Assembly (NCBI RefSeq): GCF_905475345.1
Contig: NC_066586.1
Location: 18,566,812-18,630,811 of the forward strand
Length of the DNA: 64,000 nt
Direction of reading: 5' to 3'
DNA from: Vespula vulgaris
Taxonomy: Eukaryota; Arthropoda; Insecta; Hymenoptera; Vespidae
In this document: piece after piece, positions 1-12,687 of the stretch
Layout of the letters: the number at the start of each line of letters is the position of its first letter
Position numbering within the stretch: position 1 is the first letter of the stretch
Made by a program: the position numbers and the translations under genes
Notes under the pieces: generated by a model
What the model saw: the letters and a program-made list of their open reading frames with translations, nothing else
Told to the model about the DNA's origin: nothing
Databases searched by the model: none

Positions 1-2528
1 CAGCTAGAGATATCACGAATTTTTATTATTTTATTTTTTAAACAATTTTTTAGCAAGAGAAAGAAAAAGAGATAGATAGACAGATAGATAAATAGATAGA
101 AAGGAGAAAAAGATAGAGATAGAGATTATCTTCGCATTTAATCTATATCTTTTCAACTATTCGTAAAAATTTACTCACTCTCATTATGTCGGCGGCAAGG
201 ATCAAAAGAGTCATTACAATCTGAACGAGATAACAGATCTCGGCGAAGGAATTTATTATTTCGGTGTATCTTTCGTCGAATAAGAAATGAGAATAAGAAA
301 AGAGAAGAAATAGAAAAGAGGCAGATGGATTTTTATCAAAGCATTTGTCGATATAAATAAAATGGATTTGTAAATAAGGTACTCACTCTATCGCCAGTTT
401 ATGATAATTAATACCACGTATTATTCTATAATATATTTCTTTGTTATCGATCAATTGAAAAAGATTTCCTTCTTCTTTTTCGTTAATTACGTGTTCTAAT
501 ATATATCTAAAATCAATTAATATTATATATGAAAATTGATATTTTTATCGTAATATAAAAAATATAGTAATGTATGTGTGTGTGTGTGTATTTTAATAGT
601 AGAGTCTTACCCAACTACACGAAATATCGCACAGGTGTGTTGAATGAAAGCTATGAAAAAAGTATAATTCGCCAAAGATACGATGCCAGTGAATATTATG
701 AATACATTAGAAATGATTAATATAGCGTAAGGATTTTTTTCCTTTTCGATGATTAATAATTCGACTGGATAGATCAGTTCATAGGTATAATTATTATTCT
801 CTGGCATTATATCTTGTAATATGATCGGTGTCGCTGAAAAGATAAATATCACTACGACCGGTATATAAAAGGAATCTGAAATAATATCGAGGATAATTAT
901 TTATTGATACTGTGAAGATTTGAAATTATAATAATAAAAAAAAAAATAATAATTACAATGACATTAATAGTAATGATTGAACTCACATATCAAAATTCGT
1001 GTTATGAGTCTACTTTGATCGGCGTATTTTTCAACGATCCTCAATTCATCAGGTTTCAATTTGTCCCAGTCGCATTTAATGTGATCGGCGAGGAGTCTGA
1101 TCTATAGCGAGAAAAATCGATCGGCACCGTTATCTTCTCGAAAAGGTTCTGTTTAAAAATCACCGCGGTTTTTGATCGATTTAATTAACGAAACCACGAT
1201 ACGATGATATCGTGACTATCGAATTTTCATATATCGAAATTTCTCATCATATTTGTATATATATATATATACATATATGATGAGTAATATAGTAATAATA
1301 TAAATAATATATTTTTTTTTATTAATATGATGATATTCAATAATTTTTAAATAATATATATATATATATAAATTGAAGGCACGATCTTTGGAATAAAATA
1401 ATTTGTAAAAAGTTTCATTTTGTTTTTGTCGAGAAGTTGGAAGATAAATTAATTTATTAAATAATACGTAAAAAGGACATTTTGAAAAAGATTGCAATTT
1501 GTCAAAAATCACGAAGAAAAAACAAATAAAGCTCGCTTTTTATAACTTTTTTTTTATCTTGACCCGTTAGTGAAAATTTATATAATACATTTGCAAGATT
1601 TATGTTATTTATATATACGTATGCACGTATACGTATATGTTGTAGATTTTATCGAAATTAAACGAAAGACGTCAAAAGAAGTAAAAAATCTGCGAATTTT
1701 TAGGTCAAAAATGATGAAAATTCTGATTTTTATAATTTTTAACCGTTCATAGTTCATAGCAACGTTGAAATAAAATTTTTTGTGGACAGTATATAATAGG
1801 AATAAATCTTTGAATTGTTTAATATATAAATTAATTCTATTATTGTTATATATTATTTACTAATATTGTATATCAATAATATTATTATATAACATTAATA
1901 TTTAATAATATATATTATTCTTATTATATATTATTATATATATATATTCACTGTTAATATAATAATAACCTGTTATAATAATTTATCTTTTAAAACGTAC
2001 TTCCTTCTTATTAATATAGGCGGTACAATATACCGCGATGATACACAGATATGGCAAAAAGAACATGAAATTGTTCATTAATAAATCCATATTGAACTTC
2101 GAGGTGATCATATTTAACACCTGAGAAAAAAACAGAGTTAGAAATATATATATATATATATAATTAATTAAAAAAAATTAAATGAAATTTATTAGCACTT
2201 GGAATTTCTTCCCTCTTTCGTTTTGTACTTGGTTTCAATATTTAAAAAGAAAAAGAAAAAAAAAAATCTACGATAATTCACAATACTGTAATTTACATTT
2301 ACAATATTAATTTTACGAATTAAAAAATGTATCTATCGTATATAAATATATTTATATTTATTAACACTTATTCGATGTACTCACCTGTGGTATTATAGCG
2401 ATCGTTAGAAAAACATTAACGATAGATGTACGAAAGCGACTAGCTTTTGGATCCTGATAAGGCCAAAGTCCGATAAGCAATAGTAACTCTCGATTAAGTT
2501 TGTAATAATGATTTTCAAAGAGGCTCAT
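1..2528 (-). CDS. Odorant receptor (7tm_6 family), 5' six exons, C-terminus off window
   Basis: An insect odorant receptor subunit is an inverted seven-helix membrane protein of olfactory neurons that forms a ligand-gated cation channel with Orco. Six minus-strand exons can be joined: 2385-2528, 2001-2120, 987-1101, 611-875, 387-506 and 179-269. All have GT-AG borders and compatible phases (0, 0, 1, 2, 2, 0), giving 855 nt or 285 residues. Family hallmarks are YYKLNRELLLLIGLWPYQ near the N-terminus, HIKCDWDKL before an ARG/KYAD-type loop, a long second extracellular loop after SATPIILQDIMP, and the CAIFRVVGYILEHV and YHKLAIEY blocks that precede helix 6. Family members are usually about 390-400 aa, so roughly 110 residues (helices 6-7, TYNGLWY-type tail) should lie left of base 1. 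No stop or frameshift was found, so the visible part looks functional. The subfamily and ligand cannot be told from this sequence. Confidence 0.9.
179..269 (-). CDS. Odorant receptor exon 6
   Basis: 91 nt from acceptor cgaaag (271-270) to donor gtgagt (178). It continues the reading as E-YTEIINSFAEICYLVQIVM and TLLILAADIMR, phase 0 at its end. A following acceptor (ctctag) lies at bases 5-4, so the next exon may begin at base 3, but only one codon of it is in the window. Confidence 0.82.
387..506 (-). CDS. Odorant receptor exon 5
   Basis: 120 nt from acceptor gattttag to donor gtgagt (386). The first base completes Gly, giving VVG-YILEHVINEKEEGN and ending INYHKLAIE. This is the intracellular loop before helix 5 and carries the histidine/alanine block (YHKLAIE) typical of the family. 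Confidence 0.85.
611..875 (-). CDS. Odorant receptor exon 4
   Basis: 265 nt from acceptor atttcag to donor gtaaga (610). The first two bases complete a Tyr codon with exon 3. It encodes SFYIPVVVIFIFSATPII (helix 3), the polar second extracellular loop (MPENNNYTYELIYPVE), helix 4 and CAIFRVVG. It leaves phase 2. Confidence 0.9.
987..1101 (-). CDS. Odorant receptor exon 3
   Basis: 115 nt from acceptor ctatag (ending 1102) to donor gtgagt (986). It encodes IRLLADHIKCDWDKLKPDE and then KYADQSRLITRILI, the intracellular loop between helices 2 and 3 that is the best-conserved N-terminal block of hymenopteran receptors. It leaves phase 1. Confidence 0.87.
1435..1790 (+). repeat. Dispersed repeat, copy 1
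   Basis: This segment lies in intron 2 of the odorant receptor. It shares long diverged blocks in the same order with 50.9-51.4 kb: acattttgaaaa, gattgcaatt, a T-run followed by a (c/t)tag(t/c)-aaaattta core, gatttat followed by a TA/ACGT stretch and tttatcgaaat, aaaatctgc...ttttagg, and catagcaacg. No coding capacity was recognised. It probably derives from an old non-autonomous mobile element. Borders are approximate. Confidence 0.5.
1795..2000. other. Extremely AT-rich intron segment
   Basis: Intron 2 of the odorant receptor carries a run made almost only of A and T (TATTA/ATAAT-like words) between about 1795 and 1990. It has no coding content. Such stretches are common in AT-rich insect introns. 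Confidence 0.6.
2001..2120 (-). CDS. Odorant receptor exon 2
   Basis: 40 codons from acceptor ttctcag (2123-2121) to donor gtacgt (2000), phase 0 to phase 0. It encodes VLNMITSKFNMDLLMNNFMF and a second hydrophobic helix ending YINKKE. It is too short to stand out as an open frame but joins exons 1 and 3 without a break. Confidence 0.85.
2385..2528 (-). CDS. Odorant receptor exon 1
   Basis: 48 codons starting MSLFENHYYKLN and ending IAIIPQ at a gtgagt donor (2384-2379), phase 0. The ATG at 2528-2526 is chosen because receptors of this type begin a few residues before the YYKLN motif. An in-frame upstream ATG at about 2583 would add 22 residues (MRKLYVEEHK...) and cannot be excluded. Confidence 0.85.
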
Positions 2529-3231
2529 CGTTGAAGTTTGACTATCAAGAATCTTATGTTCCTCTACGTATAATTTTCTCATCCCATTCTCTCTCTCTCT
2601 CTTTCTCTTTCCCTCTCTAATCAAAAATATAAAAAAAAAAGAAATAGATTTCTTTTTCACCCTCTTCCTATTATACTTTACCGTTTAGTAATGATATATC
2701 GTGTGTTATTATTTTTATCTACTATCTTCTATCAAGTGAATCGTAATTGCACGATTTAAAAATTTTAAAAGAAACTAGGTATATACTGTATATACAAATA
2801 CACACACACGCACATATATATATACTATCTCTCTTACTCTCTATCTATCTCTCGTTCAACAAAGAACGATTTCCTTTTACGTATACCTACATACATATAA
2901 AAAAAAAGGAGTGTGAACTCGAACACATGTCACTGCGAAAAAAGGGACAACGTTTTTCATCGATCATCCCGTCAACGTCATTAAAGCGTTCTCCTTTCTT
3001 TTTTCCTCTTTCTTTTTTTCCATCCCCTATCTTTTTCCTTATTTCTTTTTTCCTTCTTCTTTTCCCTTTCTTCTTTATTTCTACCTTTCGACGATTCGAC
3101 CACGACATGCGCCCTTTCATTCTTTTCGTAGTACTTGACGGTAGAAGGTCTCTCTTTTCTTCAGGACAAACAGAAAGAGAGAGAGAGAGAAAGAGAAAGA
3201 TAGACAGATCGAAAAAGAAAAAGAAAAAGAA

Positions 3232-3237
<6 letters not shown>

Positions 3238-3298
<61 letters not shown>
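3238..3298 (+). repeat. (GA)n microsatellite
   Basis: About 30 nearly uninterrupted GA dinucleotides, preceded by an AAAAAG-type tract from 3212. Confidence 0.95.
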
Positions 3299-3300
<2 letters not shown>

Positions 3301-3648
3301 CGAAACGTTTCTGTTTTATTGACATGAAGTTCTCTCTTTCGACGTAGCTTTTCAACCGGAAGAGGAGATCGATTCCATTGGAAGGACCTCGATGAGCACC
3401 GTTAACTCGAAAGTCCACGAGTCGAGTCTACCTGTTGCTTGTATCTCGCTAGAGACATAACCCGACCACCGGAGAATCTCTTCGTTTAAGTATTATCTCT
3501 CTACGTTCTCGTCGTGAAATACTCCTCGTGGATTTCTAAAGTTACCAGTATACATACATACACGCGAACGAATGTACACATTTAAGTAAACGACCTTTTT
3601 CAATTCTTTACGCGAATGACGAACGAATGTAGAGAAAAACGTATGTAA

Positions 3649-3650
<2 letters not shown>

Positions 3651-3687
<37 letters not shown>
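3651..3687 (+). repeat. (TCTG)n microsatellite
   Basis: Nine copies of the TCTG tetranucleotide followed by a short TG run. Confidence 0.95.
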
Positions 3688-5190
3688 GTGCATGTGTGCA
3701 TGTATGTGTTTGTAGTTTTTTATTTGTACTATTTCTTTTTCTTCTTCTTCTTTTTATCTAATATTTTCTTTTGCATCGAGTTCGAAAATGAAATTCACGT
3801 CGAGCGAATATTATATTACTACGATAATAATAGAATTTTATTTGTTTAAATATTTTGAGTATGTTGCAGGTAATCCGACAATAATGATTTCTCGTAATTT
3901 CATAGCCATTGAAATGTTTTACGAGAATTAATAATAATATACGGATATGTATGATAAATGGGATTATTTGTTGATATAGATAAAATTGATATCAATTATC
4001 GTGTTACACACGGTGTTCCGATTTTCTACTGATTTTTTTTTTTTTTTTTTCCGTATTTGATCCGGTAGATATTGTCTAATCGATGTTCATTAACTCGTTA
4101 TAAAATTGATCGTTTTAAAAAAAAACTGTGTTTAACAAATATACGTGAGTAAGTAAATAAGTAAGTAAGTGTAATACGTATCGCTTATTTGTATTTGATA
4201 TGATTTTTCATGTACGCTTTTTCTGTTTTTTTTTCTTTTTTCTTTTTTTCTTTTTAATCCATTCAAGAAACAAATTTGAAGAACACGCGTTTAGGGAAGC
4301 TATTAAATAAAGCTATCGTAAAGTAAAGTATTAGTAAAATAAATATTTGAGAGGATGATAGATTCCTTTTTTCTCTTTTTCTTTCTTTCTTTCTTTCTTC
4401 TTTTTTTTTTTTCTTATCGATCGTGCTACGAGTACACGTAGAAACGCGTTTAGTACCATTCTAAATTGTATTATTTATTTCAGAATAGTTTAGATCGAAA
4501 CTTCATTGATATTATCATTCGTAATACACGTGTATTCTTTTTTGCGTTTTCATTACGCTCGTGTTAGCGTTTCCACGTTTTTATTCAATTTATTTTATAT
4601 ATTTTTTTTATTAATATTAACCAATGACCAATAATCCTTACAATTTTTATTTTTATTTATTTGTTTATTTATTTATTTATTTATTTATATAATTCCTTCT
4701 TTTTTTTTTTAACGAGAGGATTTCATTAGATTCTTTTTCATTTCCTTTCTTTTTTTTTCTTTTTTCTTTTTAATTATTTTCTTTCGATCTCACCGTGCAC
4801 ACGTGAATTCAACACGTTATCTCTATTCCGCGTTCTTTATATGATTTTTCTTTTTTTTTTTTTTCTTTTTATTTATGTATTTTTTTTCTTTTTTCATTTT
4901 TACAATGCTCGCTTTTTTCGGGTTATATGGGTACCTCGTTAAAATTGCAGAACTCGTTACTTTTGGCTTATTTATTATTTACGTATAACGAAAAGATTTT
5001 CACGTTTGTAACATGATCCATCGGATACGCATTGAGGGAGGGTTGTGCCGAGGGTGAGGTTGAAGTTCGTGTAGATATTCAGTCGTCCAGTTTTATGGCT
5101 TCGAGGATTTTATTCCTGACTTACGAGCCGCTTGCACGCGCATTGTTCAGTATGTTCGACGAGTTTGCTTCATTTATGAGAGAGAAAAAA

Positions 5191-5225
<35 letters not shown>

Positions 5226-6669
5226 CAGAGAGACGAAGTAAAACTGGGAACTCAACCAGACACATCGGATTTTCCTGAAGAGCTCAGACAAACACGATTT
5301 TAGTTCTACATAATACTTTTTACTTTTACTCAATTTTATCAAAAATATAAAATATGCAGGCGTATAACTATGCATATATATATATTTTTTTTTTCGTTCT
5401 ATCAAAATTTCTCTCTCTCCCTCTCTTTCTTTCTTTCTCTTTCTGTTTTTTTCTGAATATCTTTTTTTAACTTTTTATTTGAGAAAGTATGGAAAGAAAA
5501 GATCGAATATCTCGATGAATCTTGTTTGTCGGTGAAACTTGGAGCAGTAAGCAAAAAAGTATTGATAAAAGGAGAGCACGTTGATAGAAAAGAAAAGATC
5601 GATAAGGAATACAAAATATATATAAAATTCATTCGTTCTACAAAGACGTAATATTCTTTTATATCTCTCATTCGTCATTGTCGAGATTTTTATAGGCCCG
5701 TTCCCATAAACAATGGGAAAATTCTCGATGAACTGTCTCGTTAACGAAGAAAAACGTTTAAATGCTCTCTCTCTCTCTCTCTATCTATCTATCTTTTTAT
5801 TTCTTTGTCTATCTCTTTCTCTTTTCTTCTTCTCATGGAAATTCAACCGCGAATTTGAGCGGCTTTTGTAACGTTTAAATCGAGCGAAACTGAATTTGGG
5901 TCATCGATCGTACCAAATACAGTTCTCTCTCTCTCTCTCTCTCTCTTTACCTCTTTCTCTATCTTCTTCCTTCCTCTATCACACCCCGTTACTCCTCTCT
6001 TAACGTACGTTCGATACTTTGTTTGTTTCGAGTGTTTACATAGGTTCGCAATTTACGATTCATCGTCTTCTCGCGTTATCGAGCCACCACGCAACGCCAA
6101 ATTGGTTTATTTGCAAAGGACACTCTAACGCGTTGTGATTTATCTTGTACGTTAAATCGTTTCGACTCTATCTCTCTTTGCCTTTCTCCCTCTTTCTCTC
6201 TTTCTTTCTCTTCTATTTTTGTTAGTTCGTTTATCTCTCTCATCGTTTTTTTCTTGTTTTGTTTTCCCTTCTCGTCTCGTTTCATTTTGTTATTTCCCTG
6301 TTCCTTTCGAATGCGAGTTCTGTTTTTTCTTCTCTCTCTTTTTTTTTCCTCCGAATTTTTTCTTTTCTTTTTTTGGATTCTCCTTTTATTCTCTCTCTCT
6401 TTTTTTTCTTTTTATTCTTTTTTTCATTACTGTTTCATTCCATTTATTCATTTCGATTATTTTTTTTCTCCGTTTTTTTTACCTTTCTTTCTTCCTTCGT
6501 CCTTTTTTTTCCTTTTTGATATTTATTTTTTTTTATATTCGTGTGTGTATATATATATATATATATATTTTTTTTTTTCAATTCGACGATTCGTTCTCGG
6601 TAGTCGCATATTTACGGAAGAAAATCGTCGGTAAAATGAACGTTTGGGACGTAGGATCGTACGTTTTAA

Positions 6670-6722
6670 CGGCACGACACGGCACAGTCACGGCACAGCA
6701 CGGTACAGCACGGCACGATCGT
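6670..6722 (+). repeat. Short ACGGCAC minisatellite
   Basis: Five to six imperfect copies of a 5-10 base unit (acggcac, cacggcacag), GC-rich in an AT-rich background. It is not a gene: the overlapping reading frame is short and composed of RHGT-like repeats. Confidence 0.75.
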
Positions 6723-6886
6723 TAGAGGACTTCGGCGCACGTACAAAACGCGAATTTATCGAGAAACTTTTCCTCGTTCATCAATATGGCTCGGTGAAGA
6801 AGCATAGACCGTACGGAGTATATCGATTACGTTCTCTCAAAAAGCTCGCGGGGAGCATAACTCTCTCGTAGAATTCGAAAATATCT

Positions 6887-6887
<1 letters not shown>

Positions 6888-6976
<89 letters not shown>
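6888..6976 (+). repeat. (GA)n microsatellite, long
   Basis: About 88 bases of GA dinucleotides with one AA interruption near 6939. It is among the longest dinucleotide arrays in the window. Confidence 0.95.
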
Positions 6977-6980
<4 letters not shown>

Positions 6981-7009
6981 TGTGATCTTTCATTTCTTTC
7001 GAAAAATGG

Positions 7010-7640
7010 AGATCATTTTTTCATGATAAAAAATTATACTCCTTCTCTCCTTCCAAGTTGTGTATAGTAAATTTTTTGTCACCGTAACAAATTATTTCTT
7101 TTTCGTTTTCTTTTTTTTTTTTCTTTCTTATGTATCTTATTTATTTGATTCATTTCCTGTTTTCTTTTCTTTCTTCTATTCTTCCTTTTTCTTTCTTTCT
7201 TTCTTCTTTTTTTTTTTATTCAATGATCAGTAACAGAGAAATTTATTTAACGTGTTTCTTCCTTCAAGCACGTACGTCAGGGATTAAATTATAGTTGCGA
7301 CAAAAAAAAAAGTATTATCCTTCGTCCGATTCTTATTTCGTATACGATTTATTTATTTTGTTTTGCTTTTCTTCTTTTTTTTTTTTGTTTCGTCGATGAT
7401 CAGAGATAGAAATTCATTTAAATCGTTTCTTCCTTCATTATTTTCATTACTATTATTGTTATTTTCGTTACGATTATTATTATTTTCTGTCCATTTTTGT
7501 CTGTTTTCTTTTTAAAGAATTAGTAACAACAGAGAAATTTATTTGATCCGTTTATTCCTGCGAGCTGCTTGTATTAAATATTTGTCGCGATAAAAAATTG
7601 TACTACGTTCGTTTATCTCATTTGCTTCCTTGTTCTTATT
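7010..7640 (+). repeat. Diverged tandem duplication, three or more copies
   Basis: Related blocks start at about 7223, 7394 and 7517. Each contains gatcag or ttagtaac, then agagaaattta, a tttcttcctt/tttattcct element and, in copies 1 and 3, a cgcgaca/gataaaaaa tail followed by a tta-act or ttcg block. A partial unit (gataaaaaattatactcc) precedes them at 7025. T-rich spacers separate the copies. No coding function is visible. Confidence 0.55.
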
Positions 7641-7943
7641 TTTATTGTTATTTTTAATTTTAATTTTTCTTTTAAAGAATACGAAACATTGCAATTTTTT
7701 TTTTTTCTTTTAAATTGTACGTAACAAACGAGATTAGAAAATAACATTATATAAATATGAATCGAAATGGATTTTCTTTGCTATTAAATTGAAACATCGT
7801 AGCGATCTACAAAAGTTGGAAAAGCGATCAATTATTAAGGAAGAAATCTCTTCTGCTATTATATTTCTTTGGATTCTTTCTAGGATGCGACGTTTTATTC
7901 GGACTTTCTTTTGTATCTCTAACAAAAGGATACACCGACAATA

Positions 7944-7972
7944 GGGATGAGGGGAGGGTGAGGGTGAGGGGG
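7944..7972 (+). other. Putative G-quadruplex motif
   Basis: Six runs of three or more G separated by loops of one to four bases (GGGG-A-GGG-TGA-GGG-TGA-GGGGG). This satisfies the usual G3+N1-7 rule with very short loops. It stands alone in AT-rich DNA with no adjacent gene. Confidence 0.7.
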
Positions 7973-9709
7973 AGAATTCGCGTATACGTTTTCCCACGCA
8001 CGCCTTGCGAATTTACGAAGGAGAGAGAAAGCTTCGCGATTTGTTCGAGAAGTGATAATGAAGCTCTCCCATAACGTCGTCGTAGCTTCGAGCTACGTAA
8101 TTTGAATAGCGACAGCTACTCGAAGTTTCGAGATACATGATATTCCGGATAGTGACGCAAGTAATATCTTACGAAAGGAAAAAGAAAAAAGAAAAAGAGA
8201 AAAGAGAAGAAAAGGAAAAGAAATTTAATAATAAATTTTGTCTCGTTTATTTATTTATTTATTTATTTTTTATTCTATAGATAGCGTGTGTATGTGTGTG
8301 TGCGTGTAAAATATTGAATATTTTCAAATTAGACCCCATTTTCTCGAATATAAAACTACCTGAAATTAAATTTTCGAAAGGACCGAAACAAAACGAAATC
8401 AAAAAAGAAAGAAAAATATGAGAATATTAATAAACAAAATAATTGCCTCTCTTCTCATCGACAAGTTGACCTTTTTAGTATAGGCCGGACCGAAAGTTCG
8501 ATCGAAAGGATCGATATTTAAAAAAACAAAAAGAAAAAAGAAAAAAAAATCAATTACGCTTTCACTAGACTTTTTACCTTTTTATTTTCTTTTTTTTTTG
8601 GGCTCGTAGTTTTACGATTTGAAAAAAAAAAGAAGAAAAAGAAGAAGAAGAAGAAAACAAAAAGAATGAAGAATAAAGAATGAAGCAGAGGAAAATAAAT
8701 TATCCGAAAAAAAGTCTCGGTAAAGGGAGCGTGTACATAATTGATTTTTAAAATCACGTAGAAAACTTTTGACCTATCTCCCCCACCAACACTCTATCTC
8801 TTTCTCACCCCCTCTCACACTTTAAGCTACGTAATTAGTTTTATTTTAATATACGGAGACGGTGTAAACGCGTTGCGTTGCGTATCTTCCGAAATAGGGA
8901 GAGAGAAAAAAAAAAGAGAAGAAGAAGAAGAAGAAGAAGAAGAAGAAAAAAAAAAGAAAAGAAGAAGAAACAGAAAAAAGAAGCTCGAAAAACTTTCGTG
9001 AATTATTAATGGACAACTTTTTTTTCTGTTATATAATACAAAGACATCGAGTAGACTCTAACGTGAGATCTTAAGAAAAAGAAGAAGAAAAAAAAAGAAG
9101 AAGAAGAAGACGAAGAAGGTAAAGGAGGTAAAGTAGAGAGAAGAAAACAAATTTTTTTATTTTTTTCTGGGGTTATGAGTTACAAAGCAACTATGGCAAC
9201 TATGGCTCTACGGAGAAAAAGATTCATGGAGGACATTATTCACGAACGATTTAGCAACGGTATAATGAATACATCGATCTGCGATAGCGTGGTGCATGTG
9301 TACCGTTAGTGCACTCTATAGTATGGAAAAAGAAAAGAGGGTGGGAGATGGATGCGAAGAGAGGGGGTGGTTGGAGAAAGGGGAAGGTGGTGGTTCGTTC
9401 ATCGAGAGGGGATGCAACAAAGCGCGACTTGTTTTCGTCCCAAACCAGAAATACTATTTCGATTTGAACGAAATATCCCTCTGTTATATAAGTGTATATG
9501 TGTACATGTATGTATGTATGTATGTGTATACGTTACGTATATGTATACCGTACGTAAATGTGTACGTGTATGCATGTAAAATACGTTTACGTTACATGTT
9601 TCCCTCTTTCTCTTTTGTTTCATTCTACTCTTTAGCTAATGGATTCTCTTGATTTCGGTTAAGCTACCAGTAGGATGATCGTAAAAACGATTCGATATTT
9701 TCTCTCTCT

Positions 9710-9748
<39 letters not shown>

Positions 9749-10408
9749 TCTCTGATTTTTTATTTTTTTTAATTACTGTTTTGTTTTTGTTTCATTTTTT
9801 TTTTTTTGGTTTTTCGTAACGATGTTAGGTTTTTTGTTGCTAACGATGCCATTGTTCTTCGAAAGGAGTAACACCGCAATTTTAAATTGAATCTGATTTG
9901 TTCAAAAAAAAAAAAAAAAAAAAAAGGAAAGGAAAGAAAAAAAAAGAGAGAATTGTTACCATCGAGAATTTTTTTTTCGCTTTTTTTTTTGTTTTCTTTG
10001 CGAATTCTGTTCACGTTCTGTTCGAGATCACGTGGATATTGTTATATACGAATGTTCGATATTTCCTTGGATAATTATAGAAGTCGAAGAAAAGACGTGG
10101 AAAATCTAACGGTTATATGTGTGTGTGTGTGTGTGCACAGTGTTAGTAACTGGATTCATTTGGAGTCAGGCACGATGTATAAATCAAGATGCCGTTATCG
10201 TGCAAGTTTCACGTAACTCTTGGACTTGAACAATTCGAACGTTTTCCTATCGCTTGAATTAGCATAGATTCGGTAAGAAAATCTTCGTCGATCTTAAAAA
10301 GAGTAACCGAGCAATGAGAAAAATTAGAAAAATTTTATTCATTTAAATTTTATTCTTTATTATCGGAAAAGATTATTATTTTAGATAAATATTTTCTCGA
10401 TCATATGC

Positions 10409-10446
<38 letters not shown>

Positions 10447-11357
10447 GTATTCGTTTCGGTGATAACATTTTCCGAATATTATTTTCACTTGAACTATCAT
10501 TGGTCTTTTGATCTGTGATTTTTCTTCTTTTTCTTTTTTTTCTTTATTCTTTCTTCCTTTTCTTTCTCTTTTCCCAAATTTCTTATTTTTGAACGAAGAC
10601 GATTTTTTTCTCTTTCATCGAACGAAGCAAACTTCGCCGTATTTCTTTTTTTTTTCTCCAGGAAAAGGGAAATGTAATAAAAACGTAAAAGCAGGAATAT
10701 GAAATGAAGCGAAGAAATAGACGATACAAAAATTTTGCGTTCGATGGCTCGATATGTCGGGTAGAAATCGAAATATGTATACATATATAAAATAAAAAAA
10801 TATGTGTATCGTAAAATCGTAAACACACACACACACACACATGAAAAAAAGGAGAGAAAAAAAAGAAAGGGAATATTTCGAAATGATATTTAAGAAGGCG
10901 GAACGAAGGAAAATTTAAATACACCCGAGCGAGTGAATTCTACCTGATAAGATTTTATTGAACCCCGTTATATTACGTTTTCATGGTGATATAAAACGAT
11001 ACGTTTAAGTAAATACACGGTGTTCGATATTTTATCTCGATTATACAATGTAAATAATTTCGTCAAAAATTTTTATTTCCTTTCTTTCCTTATCTCCTTT
11101 TTTTACGATTCAATTCACCTGAAGAATTTCAACCAATCTCTATCGATTTTTATCGAATACAGTCATGCGATATCATTATTGATTCATATCTCCGATCGAG
11201 AATGTACGAGTCTCTTGAAAATCATGTGATACGATTCAAATGGGACACCCTTAACACGATATAGGTTGCTGGTATATGTGAATGTTCCATTGAAGCGTAC
11301 ACGCGTAGTTCCTTAAACCACATTTCTATGATCCATCGTATTATCTGCTTTTTAACG

Positions 11358-11394
11358 TCGAACGAACGAACGAACGAACGAACGAACGAACGAA
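11358..11394 (+). repeat. (CGAA)n microsatellite
   Basis: Nine copies of CGAA. Confidence 0.95.
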
Positions 11395-11654
11395 TCGATT
11401 CCATTCCGAATAGCTCGGCTTATCTAGGAATTATTTTTTGTCGAACATTTTCTTCTTTTTCCTCTTTTTTCTTTTTTATACATCTTTACTTAAGACGTGT
11501 CTAATACGCTTCTTACGTCTTCTCACATTTTCGTTTTTCTTTTCTTTCTTCTTTTCCTACTTCTATTCTCCCAACGAAAAGAAGGAAAAAAAGGGGGAAT
11601 AATGTTGTTCGGTATGTTGGTGAGACTCGACTTTGAAAATTATACGGAATGTAA

Positions 11655-11701
<47 letters not shown>

Positions 11702-11904
11702 GAGAAATAGAGAAATAGAGATACACACATATGCAGATTTAGAGAAGGAGAGAGAGAGAGAGAGAGAAGAAAAAGAGAGAAAGAGTGACAATATTCTTAT
11801 TCGAGCGAACTTTCATTCAAATTCTTATGCAAAAGGGAAATGATAAAACTGGAAGCATCGAGACATCGGAATTACTTTTTTTCTCTCGTCGAAAAAGAAG
11901 GTTG

Positions 11905-12005
11905 AAAGAAAGAAAAAGAAAGAAAGAAAGGAAGGAAGAAAAAAAGAAAGAAGGAAAGAAAGAAAGAAAGAAAGAAAAGAAAGAAAGAAAGAAAAAAGGA
12001 AGGAA
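11905..12005 (+). repeat. (GAAA)n/(GGAA)n purine tract
   Basis: About 100 bases of pure purine strand made of GAAA and GGAA tetramers. Both strands are open in several frames only because of this composition. Confidence 0.9.
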
Positions 12006-12106
12006 ATAGAACAAAGGGATGGTTCTCGTGATGGTTGAAAGGTGGATGATGGTAATGGTGGTCGTGGTGGTAAGAAGGGTGCTGGGTGGTAGAAGTGAAA
12101 GAGAGA

Positions 12107-12149
<43 letters not shown>

Positions 12150-12687
12150 TTGAAGAGGGTTGCAAAGAATTGAGAAGTTGGAAGAAAAGTAAGAAGAGGC
12201 GTCGAAGAAGGACCGTCGTGCGGAATTCTTTTCGAGTTATCGAACTTTGTTCCACGATTTTCGATGTTTGCGAAGAGGCTTTCGTTTGTAATATCGAGAA
12301 CAAGTATTCTTCTACGGGTGAAGAATTTTAATCGAAGATAAGTCAAACTTGTTGTCGATTAATATTAATCATCGTTCATGAAATACATATTGCTTATACA
12401 GAAAATTTCTAATAATGATCATTAGAATCGACGTTGTGGAATATTTTTTATAATCTCTTTGAGAGCATTTCGTTTAAAAAGAAAAAAGAAAAAAAAATGC
12501 AGGTGAAAGATACAAAGATTGATTGATGATTCATCGTACCATCGATCGAAATTTGTTCCTTTTTTTTGTTTCGTTTTTATTTTTTACTTCTTTTTTTTTT
12601 TTGTATCGATATGTCAGATAGATACGGGATATTCACTTTACAGGGATATAGAGCCGAAAAAATTACAAAGGATGTATATATATATAT

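Larger units (their letters stand above)
2529..6890. other. Gene-free stretch rich in pyrimidine and purine tracts
   Basis: No exon was recognised. It holds (GA)n at 3238-3298, (TCTG)n at 3651-3687, T-rich blocks, (TTTA)n at about 4660-4688, (GA)n at 5188-5225, several CT tracts and a very T-rich block at 6230-6570. A non-repetitive piece at about 5020-5170 has more balanced composition but no recognisable protein. Open frames here are Ser/Leu/Phe or Arg/Glu translations of the repeats. Confidence 0.6.

Noticed and set aside
2747..3322. 191-codon plus-strand frame
   Set aside because: It consists of T-rich DNA followed by GA repeats (Arg-Glu tail). It is AT-biased with overlapping open frames on the other strand.
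11825..12346. 173- and 143-codon minus-strand frames
   Set aside because: They span GAAA/GGAA and GA tracts and translate as Ser/Phe/Leu. The frames stay open because the tracts lack stop codons on that strand.
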